Assembly (NCBI GenBank): GCA_951812775.1
Contig: OX638326.1
Span: 3,483,391-3,547,390, forward strand
Direction: 5' to 3'
Length of the DNA: 64,000 bases
Source: an uncultured Alphaproteobacteria bacterium
GTDB taxonomy: Bacteria; Pseudomonadota; Alphaproteobacteria; MPNO01; UBA2964
Of this stretch, positions 1 to 7,667 are shown in pieces. Each line of letters starts with the position of its first letter. Position 1 is the stretch's first letter. The position numbers were made by a program, and so were the translations under genes. A model generated the notes under the pieces. The model saw nothing but the letters and a program-made list of their open reading frames with translations, made no database searches and was not told the origin of the DNA.

Positions 1-1755
1 CAGATAAAGCAGCCGGGTGATCAGCGCCTTCATCGGTTGTGAGAGTTCACCCAGCGCCGTTTCAAGTATGGCGGCGGCATCATGCAGCTCATCAATCGGG
101 GGTGCGGCATCGGCTTCGAGGTCATAGGGCGTGTTCGGGTCCTTGGCGCGGGCATAGACCTGTTTGCGCACCAGCGCGAGAAATCCTTCCGCCGGGCCGC
201 GGGGTCGCTCGCCATCTGCCAGCCGGGCTGCCCATCCAGCCTGCGGCAAACAAAGCGCGGCTTGTTTTACGGCTTCCAGAGTCTCCGCTGTGGCTGGGTC
301 AGCGGCGGTCAAATCCTCAATCCGGCGTTGCAGACCACGGGCTCTGCTGCGGCCGCCGCCTTCGGCCCCGAGCAACCAACGGCGTAATTCAACACCCTGT
401 CGTCCGGACAGCTCGGCAGAAAAAGCGCTATCGGCGGAATCAAACAGATGATGCCCTTCATCAAACACCATGCGGGTCGGCACATTGCCGTCATCCAGCC
501 CGCCGAGTGCGGCCTGGGTCATCACCAGCGCATGGTTGGCGACAACGATGTCGGCGCGGCGCGGCTGTCGCACGGTACGCTCGATAAAGCACTTACTATA
601 ATGGCTGCAGGCGGAGTAGATGCATTCGCCCCGTCGGTCGGCATGGGCGAGGGTGTCGCGGAACCCGACAAGATCAGTAAGCCAGGTCGGGAAATCGCCA
701 CCGACAATATCGCCAGAGCGCGTTCTCGCTGCCCAGCGTGCCAGTAGCCCCAGTCCAACGGCGCTCGCAGGACGGGTCGGGCTGCGACCAACCGCTTCTT
801 CCATATTCAGAAGGCAGAGATAATTTTCCCGCCCTTTGCGAATAACAACATGGCGCGCCTTGACGTCGGGGTTCGGGTGCAGCCGGTTCAGCTCGTCGTC
901 GATCTGGCGTTGCAGGTTTCTGGTAAAGGTGCTGATCCATACCGCGCCGCCATTTTTCTCCGACCACACGCTGGCGGGCGCGATATAGCCCAGTGTCTTG
1001 CCAACACCAGTGCCAGCCTCCGCGATCACCACGTTAGGCGTATCGGCGACAGCGCGCGGCGCGAAGGCAGCAGAAACCGCGGACGCATAATCCGCCTGTT
1101 GGGGCCGCGGCTCGGCGTTTGCGCCGACCAGTTCTATGAGGCGGGCGCGGGCCTCGGCATCCGTAACCTCGTGGGTTTCGGGCGGTGGTTCCGGGGCAAA
1201 TTCGGCCCAGCTGTGCAGGCCCATCCAGACATCCAGACCGCGTCGGGGGCGTGGCATTTCTTCCAGATCAGCGAGGTGTTGCAAGCTGGCGGTGACCATT
1301 GGACCCCATCCCCAGCCACCATCCTGCATCGCCTGCGCGACTGGCAAAGCGTCTGGTTCGTCACGGTCATCAAACTCGTTTAACTCTGTTAGCAATATTT
1401 CAACTGCCAGCCTTAGGAAACGCGCCTGTTCTTCCAGGGTTTGGGGCTTGTCGAGATCGAGTGTCGTGGCAATGCCTGAAGGCGTCGGCAGACAAAACTG
1501 TGCCGGTCGGGTAAAGGCAAAGAGTTCCAGAATATCCAGGGACGCGAAGGGGGATAATCGCAAACGCCGCGCTACCGTTGGGGCATGGCACAATATTGGC
1601 GGCGAGATTGTTTTTAAGGTCGCCGCCGCCTCGGCCTGGGTTATGTGGCGCGCCTCTCCCCCGGGTGACAGGATGACAGCGTCAGTTAGCCCCGAGACGA
1701 GGACATGTCGTGCATGCGCCGGTTCTGTTGCCTGAAGAGGGAGGGGTGTATCCAT
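1..1755 (-). CDS. DinG-family ATP-dependent DNA helicase, 3' end outside window
   Basis: The frame is open from the ATG at 1755 to the window edge (585 codons), so the C-terminal part is missing. It is a superfamily 2 helicase of the XPD/DinG type, which unwinds DNA 5'-3' in repair or R-loop removal. The N-terminal ~230 residues are the extension typical of alphaproteobacterial members. Walker A (EAGTGVGKT) lies at about residues 247-254 with K253. Four cysteines at 314, 378, 383 and 389 form the pattern of the 4Fe-4S domain. The Walker B-type box is DEGH at 432-435. The gene is divergent from lysK across ~130 bp, so the two promoters share that gap. Family assignment is firm. Whether it should be called dinG proper is not decidable here. 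Confidence 0.9.
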   Translation of the reverse strand, partial: MDTPLPLQATEPAHARHVLVSGLTDAVILSPGGEARHITQAEAAATLKTISPPILCHAPTVARRLRLSPFASLDILELFAFTRPAQFCLPTPSGIATTLDLDKPQTLEEQARFLRLAVEILLTELNEFDDRDEPDALPVAQAMQDGGWGWGPMVTASLQHLADLEEMPRPRRGLDVWMGLHSWAEFAPEPPPETHEVTDAEARARLIELVGANAEPRPQQADYASAVSAAFAPRAVADTPNVVIAEAGTGVGKTLGYIAPASVWSEKNGGAVWISTFTRNLQRQIDDELNRLHPNPDVKARHVVIRKGRENYLCLLNMEEAVGRSPTRPASAVGLGLLARWAARTRSGDIVGGDFPTWLTDLVGFRDTLAHADRRGECIYSACSHYSKCFIERTVRQPRRADIVVANHALVMTQAALGGLDDGNVPTRMVFDEGHHLFDSADSAFSAELSGRQGVELRRWLLGAEGGGRSRARGLQRRIEDLTAADPATAETLEAVKQAALCLPQAGWAARLADGERPRGPAEGFLALVRKQVYARAKDPNTPYDLEADAAPPIDELHDAAAILETALGELSQPMKALITRLLYL

Positions 1756-1883
1756 GGCAGGATTATACATTGTCAGTCGGATTCGGGCGCAATACCAACT
1801 GCGGTGAACGACTTTCCTCATTGACGTGAGGCGTTGCCGCGCCTACGTTCGCGCGCGTTTTAGAAAATTCGAGCCGGTTGATT

Positions 1884-3470
1884 ATGGATACGATACGGAA
1901 CTTCGCGGAGGATGCTCGTGCCTGGCCCTTTGAAGAGGCCCGCAAGCTGCTATCGCGCATCAATGGCCAGGCGCCCGAAAAGGGCTACGTGCTGTTTGAA
2001 ACCGGCTATGGACCTTCCGGTTTGCCCCATATCGGGACCTTTGGTGAGGTGGTTCGGACCACGATGGTGCGGCAGGCCTTTACCGCGCTCACAGATATCC
2101 CGTCGCGCCTGTTTGCATTTTCCGATGACATGGATGGGCTGCGCAGTGTTCCGGACAATGTTCCCAACAAGGAAATGTTGGCGGAACATCTCGGCAAGCC
2201 GCTTTCGGTGGTGCCCGATCCGTTTGGCACGCATGAGAGCTTTGGCTACCACAATAACGCCCGTCTCCGAGAATTCCTCGATACGTTCGGATTTGAGTAC
2301 GAATTTCAAAGCGCGACCGAATGCTACAAAGAGGGCCGGTTCGACGCGACCTTGTTACATCTTCTGAAAAATCTGGAAGCCGTCACCCAGGTTATTTTGC
2401 CGACCCTTGGTCCCGATCGCCGGGCCACCTATTGTCCATTTCTGCCAATATGCCCGGATACAGGTGTGGTTCTCCAAATACCCGCAATTGCGCATGATGT
2501 TGATGCCGGAACGGTGACGTTTAAGAAGGATGACGGCAAAAATCTGGAAGTGCCTGTCACTGGCGGTCATTGCAAGCTGCAATGGAAGGCTGATTGGGCA
2601 ATGCGCTGGACGGCCCTTGGCGTGGATTATGAGATGTCGGGCAAGGACCTGATCGATTCCGTCAGATTGTCATCGCGGATTTGCAAGATACTTGGTGGTC
2701 GTGCGCCGGAGGGATTTACCTACGAGCTGTTCCTTGATGACAAAGGGGAGAAAATCTCCAAATCACGGGGCAATGGGCTGACCGTCGACGAGTGGCTGCG
2801 CTATGCGCCCGCGGAAAGTCTGCAGCTCTATATGTTCAATTCGCCGCGCAAGGCAAAGCGACTTTATTTCGATGTGATTCCGCGACATGTCGATGACTAT
2901 CTGACCTTTCTTGGAAAATATGCCGACGAAGAAGATCCCAAAAAGTTGGAGAATCCCGCCTGGCATATTCACAACGGCGCCCCACCGCAGGAAGACGGTC
3001 ATGTGACGTTCGGGCTTTTGCTGAATCTGGCCTCGGCCTGCAACACGGACGACAAATCTGTGCTGTGGGGATTCATTTCTCGCTATGCACCAGAAGCGAC
3101 ACCGGAAACGGCGCCAATTCTTGATCGCTTGGTTGAGCATGCAATCCATTACTATCAAGATTTTGTGAAGCCTGGGAAAACCTATCGCTCCCCGAACGAT
3201 CAGGAACGCGGGGCGTTGGAAGATCTGGCGAGCAGATTAGAAGACATGGACGTTGCTCTTGAGGCCAGCGAAATTCAGAACGAGGTCTATGCGGTCGGCA
3301 AAGAGCATGGCTTTGAAAATTTGCGCGACTGGTTCAAAGCGCTTTATGAGACCATGCTAGGCCGCGAACAGGGTCCTCGTATGGGTTCTTTCATCGCGCT
3401 CTATGGGGTTAATGAGACCTTAACCCTGATCCGCCGGGTTCTCGCCGGAGAAGACATATCTGACGGCTAA
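1884..3470 (+). CDS. lysK: Class I lysyl-tRNA synthetase
   Basis: Charges tRNA-Lys with lysine in the cytoplasm. It belongs to the archaeal-type class I LysRS family, which replaces the class II enzyme in many alphaproteobacteria. The HIGH-type signature PSGLPHIG lies at residues 44-51 and the KMSKS-type signature KISKS at 290-294, both in a Rossmann-type catalytic domain; the helical anticodon-binding region follows. The length of 528 residues is normal. A TTG at 1878 in the same frame would add two residues, but the ATG at 1884 is preferred. No second lysyl-tRNA synthetase is seen in the window. A terminator-like hairpin follows directly. Confidence 0.95.
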   Translation: MDTIRNFAEDARAWPFEEARKLLSRINGQAPEKGYVLFETGYGPSGLPHIGTFGEVVRTTMVRQAFTALTDIPSRLFAFSDDMDGLRSVPDNVPNKEMLAEHLGKPLSVVPDPFGTHESFGYHNNARLREFLDTFGFEYEFQSATECYKEGRFDATLLHLLKNLEAVTQVILPTLGPDRRATYCPFLPICPDTGVVLQIPAIAHDVDAGTVTFKKDDGKNLEVPVTGGHCKLQWKADWAMRWTALGVDYEMSGKDLIDSVRLSSRICKILGGRAPEGFTYELFLDDKGEKISKSRGNGLTVDEWLRYAPAESLQLYMFNSPRKAKRLYFDVIPRHVDDYLTFLGKYADEEDPKKLENPAWHIHNGAPPQEDGHVTFGLLLNLASACNTDDKSVLWGFISRYAPEATPETAPILDRLVEHAIHYYQDFVKPGKTYRSPNDQERGALEDLASRLEDMDVALEASEIQNEVYAVGKEHGFENLRDWFKALYETMLGREQGPRMGSFIALYGVNETLTLIRRVLAGEDISDG

Positions 3471-3477
3471 TTGGCAG

Positions 3478-3520
3478 GGGAAGCGGTATTTGTTTAGTGT
3501 CGCTTCCCGTTAATTTTCTC
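3478..3520 (+). terminator. Probable rho-independent terminator of lysK
   Basis: An 8-bp perfect stem (GGGAAGCG at 3478-3485 with CGCTTCCC at 3501-3508) has a 15-nt loop and a T-rich tail (GTTAATTTTCTC). It begins 7 bp after the lysK stop codon. The loop is rather long and the T-run is interrupted, so strength is uncertain. Confidence 0.6.
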
Positions 3521-3603
3521 TATATCCGCGCAATTTTGGCAAGGCATTAGTAACACTTCTCCCCTAGTCTTACTGCCTATCGACCGCAATTTTCCGCAAC
3601 GCG

Positions 3604-3909
3604 TTGATACATATTCTGTATCGACCGGAAAATGTGGGTGATGGGAAGGTTGGAGATGCGTGGGAGATCGCAAAATGGATTGCGAAACGGGAGTTTCCAA
3701 AACGCAGAAACAAGACCAGCACAGACCCTTCGTATGACCCGGAGGATTGGGTCTTCAATATTGCGAGAAGGTCTATTGCGAAGAAGTTGAGGAAGGAAGA
3801 CCCAGTAGAGTTCCATAAGCAGAGGAAAACCCTACAATCCCGTGTTGGTCGGTATATGCGAGCAGCAGACAAACACTTGGATAATGTGTGTAAGGGTCAG
3901 TTCCCGTAA
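3604..3909 (+). CDS. Hypothetical basic protein, 101 aa
   Basis: I do not recognise this ORF. It needs a TTG start (an internal GTG at 3634 is an alternative) and has no clear ribosome binding site. The product is strongly basic and has a central DPSYDPEDWVFNIARRS stretch. The DNA coding that stretch, 3730-3773, is repeated exactly at 4513-4556 in a different coding context, so this ORF lies in a mosaic of duplicated segments. The DNA is markedly more AT-rich than lysK. It may be a real accessory gene or a rearranged fragment. Confidence 0.35.
   Translation: MIHILYRPENVGDGKVGDAWEIAKWIAKREFPKRRNKTSTDPSYDPEDWVFNIARRSIAKKLRKEDPVEFHKQRKTLQSRVGRYMRAADKHLDNVCKGQFP
3730..3773 (+). repeat. 44-bp direct repeat, copy A
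   Basis: Identical to 4513-4556 in the same orientation. It begins TCGTATGACCCGGAGG and ends GAGAAGGTC. Sequence diverges completely on both sides. This copy is inside the 3604-3909 ORF. Confidence 0.85.
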
Positions 3910-4109
3910 AAATAGCGGGGTGTATTTTTCACAGGGAAGTTTCACACATACCCCTTCCAGTTTTAGGGAGGTGTTTGAGATTTCTTACTGGATACTATCG
4001 TGGTTTATAGATTGCGATTTGGTTGTGAGTTTTGATGGGGCAACATATTAAATTGACCTAAATTGTTTTTGTGGGTAAGTTCTTGTGGGTATAATTTCTG
4101 GAGGGTAAA

Positions 4110-4340
4110 ATGCGCCTTTTTTCCGTGTCTATCATCGCAGTAAGTTTATTGACAATATCAAGCGGTAGTTTTGCTCAAACATCTTGGCAAAACAGTCCTA
4201 ATAATTATAATAGTAAAAATGGTGTTTATAACAATAATGGTAACCGCACGGGATATTCTGTACAGAGGCGGGACGGAAGCGGCACAAATATATACGATAA
4301 TCAAGGGAATAGGACCGGTTATACTAATAGAAAAAGATAG
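4110..4340 (+). CDS. Small secreted Asn-rich protein with GNRTGY repeats
   Basis: A 76-residue protein with an N-terminal signal peptide (MRLFSVSIIAVSLLTISSGSF) and a probable signal peptidase I cleavage after SFA. The mature ~53 residues are Asn/Gly/Tyr-rich and contain two imperfect repeats, NGVYNNNGNRTGYS and TNIYDNQGNRTGYT, which suggests a short beta-strand repeat in the periplasm or outside the cell. A purine-rich GGAGGG precedes the ATG by 5 nt and is a good ribosome binding site. A truncated copy of the 5' end, including this ribosome binding site, lies at 5416-5506. Function unknown. Confidence 0.6.
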   Translation: MRLFSVSIIAVSLLTISSGSFAQTSWQNSPNNYNSKNGVYNNNGNRTGYSVQRRDGSGTNIYDNQGNRTGYTNRKR

Positions 4341-4512
4341 GTTTCCTAACATTCCAGCGGCAAGCGGCGGGCAGATGGTGACGCGAGCGGTGTAATCAGG
4401 GAAGTCTGGCACGGGTTGAGGTCTAATCGTCACCCTCAAACGCAAAGTAATCAGCATACCCGACCATTTCCCATACGACATCAAAGGGTAGTCGTAACTC
4501 TCGCATCGTCTC

Positions 4513-4556
4513 TCGTATGACCCGGAGGATTGGGTCTTCAATATTGCGAGAAGGTC
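4513..4556 (+). repeat. 44-bp direct repeat, copy B
   Basis: Exact copy of 3730-3773. It sits at the left edge of the recombinase remnant: the last bases (GAGAAGGTC) supply its first three codons. This marks a recombination junction in the 313-bp interval 4341-4653, which otherwise holds only that remnant. Confidence 0.85.
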
Positions 4557-4643
4557 AAGGAACTGCGTGATAGTGGTTTAGGGGCGTCAGCAATAGCAAA
4601 AGAGATGGGCATAGGTCGGGCGAGTGTTTATCGGGCCCTCGGT
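4548..4643 (+). pseudogene. Serine recombinase (resolvase) C-terminal HTH remnant
   Basis: Thirty-two codons read EKVKELRDSGLGASAIAKEM followed by GIGRASVYRALG. This is the helix-turn-helix that ends Tn3/Hin-type serine recombinases. There is no catalytic domain upstream: the frame joins the 44-bp repeat. Downstream the frame reads on into the antisense of the Sel1 gene. It is the broken 3' end of a resolvase/invertase gene and indicates past mobile-element activity here. The remainder of 4341-4653 shows no other gene. Confidence 0.7.
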
Positions 4644-4653
4644 TGGATTCTAC

Positions 4654-5355
4654 TCAACACCCCTTGTATTTCTTACGGACACATTCACGGGCAAGTTTCT
4701 GTGCAGCAGAGATGTCGGCGGGGGTCATTTTCTTCTCAACGAAATCTCTCAACACCGTACCTAACTTATTTCCATTCGTCGCAGCGATATTTGCCCACAT
4801 ATGGGCACGGACATAATCTTTTAGTACTCCCTTTCCAAGGGCATACATATATCCCACATCGAACTGGGCACGGACATTCCCCTGTTCGGCAGCAAGTCTG
4901 TACCACTTCACCGCAGTCTTGTAATCCCGGGGAACACCCCGTCCTTTTTCGTACATCCCAGCCAGATTGATCTGGGCACGGACATAATCCTGTTCGGCAG
5001 TAAGTATGTACCACTTCATCGCAGTCTTATAATCCCGGGGAACACCCCGTCCTTTTTCGTACATATATCCCAGATTGTTCTGGGCAAAGGCATACCCCTG
5101 TTCGGCAGCAAGTTTCCACCACTTCACCGCAGTCTTGTCATCCTGGGGAACACCTTGTCCTTTTTCGTACATCACACCCAGATCGTACTGGGCACGGGCA
5201 TGCCCCTGTTCGGCAAGAGGTTCCCATTCACGCAGAGCAGTTGCGTAGTCACCACTCTCGTATGCGGCAGCACCCTTTTGGTGATCAGCGGAGAACGCAG
5301 ATGTTCCCACCAACAGGGTCAGGAGCAGGACAGAAAGGATGAGTAATCTGTTCAT
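4654..5355 (-). CDS. Sel1-repeat (SLR/TPR-like) exported protein
   Basis: A 233-residue protein with an N-terminal signal peptide (residues 1-23, cleavage near SAFSA). About four 36-residue Sel1 repeats follow between residues ~35 and 190, recognisable by W..LAEQG.A.AQ..LG.MYE.G.GV...Y. The C-terminal ~40 residues contain two cysteines (RECVRKKYKGC). Sel1 solenoids act as protein-binding scaffolds, usually in the periplasm. The partner is unknown. The repeats are visible in DNA as ~108-bp near-tandem units (for example around 4909, 5017 and 5125) with a conserved AATCCCGGGGAACACCCCGT core, suggesting recent expansion. Confidence 0.85.
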   Translation of the reverse strand: MNRLLILSVLLLTLLVGTSAFSADHQKGAAAYESGDYATALREWEPLAEQGHARAQYDLGVMYEKGQGVPQDDKTAVKWWKLAAEQGYAFAQNNLGYMYEKGRGVPRDYKTAMKWYILTAEQDYVRAQINLAGMYEKGRGVPRDYKTAVKWYRLAAEQGNVRAQFDVGYMYALGKGVLKDYVRAHMWANIAATNGNKLGTVLRDFVEKKMTPADISAAQKLARECVRKKYKGC

Positions 5356-5425
5356 ACGGAAAGTCTAGCAGAGAATGTCCGGAATGGGTAGAGAGAATGG
5401 GGTGTGATGGTTTTGGGAGGGTAAA

Positions 5426-5506
5426 ATGCGCCTTTTTTCCGTGTCTATCATCTTTTCCGTGTCTATCATCGCAGTAAGTTTATTGACAATATCAAGGTCA
5501 CAATGA
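5426..5506 (+). pseudogene. Truncated duplicate of the small secreted protein gene
   Basis: From the ribosome binding site (GGAGGGTAAAATG) this stretch copies the 5' end of the gene at 4110. It carries an extra in-frame 18-bp tandem duplication (TTTTCCGTGTCTATCATC twice), then diverges after ATATCAAG and stops at 5504-5506. It encodes only 26 residues with a hydrophobic signal-like stretch. It lies 20 bp left of the transposon end and is best read as a duplication fragment, although a short membrane peptide could still be made. Confidence 0.7.
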
Positions 5507-5525
5507 AATTTTTGGGAATTATATA

Positions 5526-5538
5526 CAATAGTGCCCAA
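5526..5538 (+). repeat. Terminal inverted repeat, left end of the IS1595-type element
   Basis: CAATAGTGCCCAA, reading inward. It matches the right end at 12 of 13 positions. It lies 18 bp beyond the stop codon of the last passenger ORF. Confidence 0.7.
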
Positions 5539-5555
5539 ACCTCGCGCCCTATCCC

Positions 5556-5717
5556 TTATTCTTCGCGGCGTTTCGCGCCGCCCTTGAGCGTCGCCTGGGC
5601 CAACCGCTTAGGCGTGACTGAAACGCTCACGTCTCGCTTCATGTCCTGCTTTGTCGGCCTATAGAACCGGTCCAATACAGTGCCGTAATTGGTGGTCTGT
5701 TTGGTCTTGCTGGTCAT
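5556..5717 (-). CDS. Small basic protein of the restriction-modification operon, 53 aa
   Basis: An ORF of 54 codons. Its ATG (5715-5717) overlaps the stop codon of the endonuclease reading frame as ATGA, the usual sign of translational coupling, and it ends 18 bp before the transposon end. The product begins MTSKTKQTTNYG and ends GGAKRREE. It is rich in Lys/Arg/Thr, with no membrane segment or recognised domain. The tight coupling and position make it a probable third component of the R-M module (control, stability or accessory function unknown). I do not recognise a family. Confidence 0.6.
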   Translation of the reverse strand: MTSKTKQTTNYGTVLDRFYRPTKQDMKRDVSVSVTPKRLAQATLKGGAKRREE

Positions 5718-6794
5718 GTTGCGTCATCCCCGTTGATGTTTGATAGAAGATCATGCCATGCACGCCGGTGGCGATGGTCTCCACGCCTATCCAGTTCCTT
5801 CCCTATTTCGCGCAGAAGTGTCGGCTGCCACTCTTCGGCGAGCAAGGCGAACCCCGCATTGGCGAGGTCCACGATGTCGATTTGACTGATATTCAGACCG
5901 GACGCCCAAGCCGCCTCCATGTTCTCGCGAATTGCGTTTTGCTCATCCTCTTGGATATGCGGTGCTGCGAACAGTAGACTTCTCAGCGGATCGTTTGACG
6001 CCCTCGCCTTCCTTGTTGAACTGCGAACATCCGCCAAGGTCAAGGCACGATCCTTGACCTCGACAGCCAAAACCATTTCGCCATTGTTATCCAGGCACAC
6101 CACATCGCCTGGGGCGCCTGTAGAAGAATCCGCCTCGTTCAGTCCTTGCGACGAGACTTCTGCGAAGATCGAAAACGCTTGGCCCAATACGGCCATCATC
6201 GCCGCCGTTACAGCCAACGGGCGTAAGCCGCCGCTCGGTTCCGCGATGAATTTCTCTAAAGCGCGGAGCATCTGAGGCAGGCTGACACGAAGCGGGACTT
6301 GATATCTGAAAGATTGGGCCGACAACCGCCGCGCCACGCTTTTTAAGCAACGACCGAACGCGGCTTCTAGTTCGCCTCGAGAGGCCGAGTCCAGGGGCAG
6401 CAGGAAGCAGACCAGGGCGTCCCATTCTTCCCTGTAGCGCAATTGGTCCGTTCCATCATCCAACCGAGGTCGGCGTAACGGGTTGTTGACATAAGGATCC
6501 GGGCTGCTCCCTAGAACATCGTGATTGTCCGGCTACCCACGGCACGATGACCGCCGAGCAGAAGCTCCGTGCATCCCATGTGCCAGGCGTTTTTCCGGTT
6601 CCCATCTGAAGGAACAACAGACTTCGGTGTTGGTTGGCAATCTTTCCCAAAATTTGGGTCAAGATCGCGTACCGAATAGACAGCACATTGGAATTCACAA
6701 GGCGGTCAATCTCGGTATCCGGGTCTCCCGGTTCATCTTCCAAAACCTGACGCCATGTGTCAGCGAGCCATTGACGGGCTTCTGAGTTGTCCAT
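5714..6794 (-). pseudogene. SacI-family type II restriction endonuclease, frameshifted
   Basis: Two reading frames together give one ~360-residue protein. The first frame (6794 to about 6530) ends in SFCSAVIVPWVA. Removing one base in the GCCGG at ~6529-6533 lets the second frame continue as DNHDVLGSSPDPYVNNPLRR and on through the ORF whose ATG is at 6463. The second part contains a PD-(D/E)xK-type nuclease core: GD (D120 of that ORF), then AVEVK (E135, K137). I recognise the whole as the SacI restriction endonuclease family, whose founding member cuts GAGCTC; the target here is unknown. Its start is 3 bp after the methyltransferase stop. As read, it would give two fragments and probably no active enzyme, unless the extra base is a sequencing error. 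Confidence 0.7.
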
Positions 6795-6797
6795 GGC

Positions 6798-7667
6798 TTA
6801 GAAGTTCAGCCAAGCCGATTCTTGGCGGGGCGTTCTCACGGAGTGGCAGTTTCGTTCTTCAGCATCCACGCGCCGCCATTTCCTATAGAGCCTGTCGTAA
6901 AGGTCCGTTCGATACCCAGACAGCACCACCCGCGCCCGCACGCTGTTCAACACCTCGGCAAGGTTTTCATGGTCCTTGTCGGTCATTTCATAGCCGTAGG
7001 CGGCTGAGTCGCCCCGTGCGGAATGCACATAGGGCGGATCAACATAAAACACCGTGAACGGCGTGTCGTACCGCTGGATGACTTCCGTTGCCGGGGCGTT
7101 CTCAATCTGCACCCGCTGTAGCCGCTGCGTAATTTCCGACAAACCCTCCACGGAACCGAGCCACCGAGAGACCGCGCCAGACATACCGGCGCGTGAGGTC
7201 AGAACGCAATGCGCCCATCGGCCCTCGCTACTTGTCTGCGCCAACCCTGTGCGGGTCTGTCGGGCACGAATATAGAACCGCCGGGCACGCTCCAACTTCG
7301 ACAACCCTCCTTCCAGGGTGCAGGCGCGGACAAGTTCCGCACGGGAGAAGGGCGTCAGGCCAATGGCCTTAATGAGCTTCGGCCCCCGGTTGCGCAACGC
7401 CTCGAAAAAATTTACGAGTTCCGAATCCAGGTCGTTATAGGTCTCTACCTGATAGGGTTCGATGTTCAGTAAAACCGCTGCCGACCCGCCAAATACATCG
7501 CAGAAGTGTGTGGCGTCATCCGGTATCAGCAGTAGAAGGAAATCAAGATGCGAAAACTTACCGCCATACCAGCCAAAGGCTATCCGCCGCTTCGAGCGTT
7601 TTTGTGCGATCCGTCGGCCTGTCCCCGTAGCATTGACCGTTGGGGCAAGAGCGTTTGTCGTAACCAT
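6798..7667 (-). CDS. D12-class (Dam-like) DNA adenine-N6 methyltransferase
   Basis: A 289-residue SAM-dependent methyltransferase of the D12/alpha class, which methylates adenine at N6 in DNA. Motif X (FGWYGGKF) is at residues 31-38, motif I (DVFGGSAAV) at 57-65 and the catalytic motif IV (DPPY) at 210-213. Its ATG overlaps the transposase stop codon by one base (TAATG). The endonuclease gene starts 3 bp after its stop, so it should protect the host from that endonuclease. The frame is intact although the endonuclease and transposase frames are broken, which fits loss of restriction before loss of modification. Confidence 0.9.
   Translation of the reverse strand: MVTTNALAPTVNATGTGRRIAQKRSKRRIAFGWYGGKFSHLDFLLLLIPDDATHFCDVFGGSAAVLLNIEPYQVETYNDLDSELVNFFEALRNRGPKLIKAIGLTPFSRAELVRACTLEGGLSKLERARRFYIRARQTRTGLAQTSSEGRWAHCVLTSRAGMSGAVSRWLGSVEGLSEITQRLQRVQIENAPATEVIQRYDTPFTVFYVDPPYVHSARGDSAAYGYEMTDKDHENLAEVLNSVRARVVLSGYRTDLYDRLYRKWRRVDAEERNCHSVRTPRQESAWLNF

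Noticed and set aside
39-1383. Several plus-strand ORFs across the first 1.4 kb
   Set aside because: They are antisense shadows of the continuous minus-strand DinG-type helicase frame, which carries Walker A, four cysteines and DEGH.
4530-4970. A 146-residue plus-strand protein containing the recombinase HTH
   Set aside because: Only the first ~38 codons resemble a resolvase; the rest is antisense to the Sel1 gene.
4900-5200. CRISPR-like or satellite repeats with AATCCCGGGGAACACCCCGT cores
   Set aside because: They are ~108-bp in-frame units of the Sel1-repeat protein, not spaced by unique sequences.
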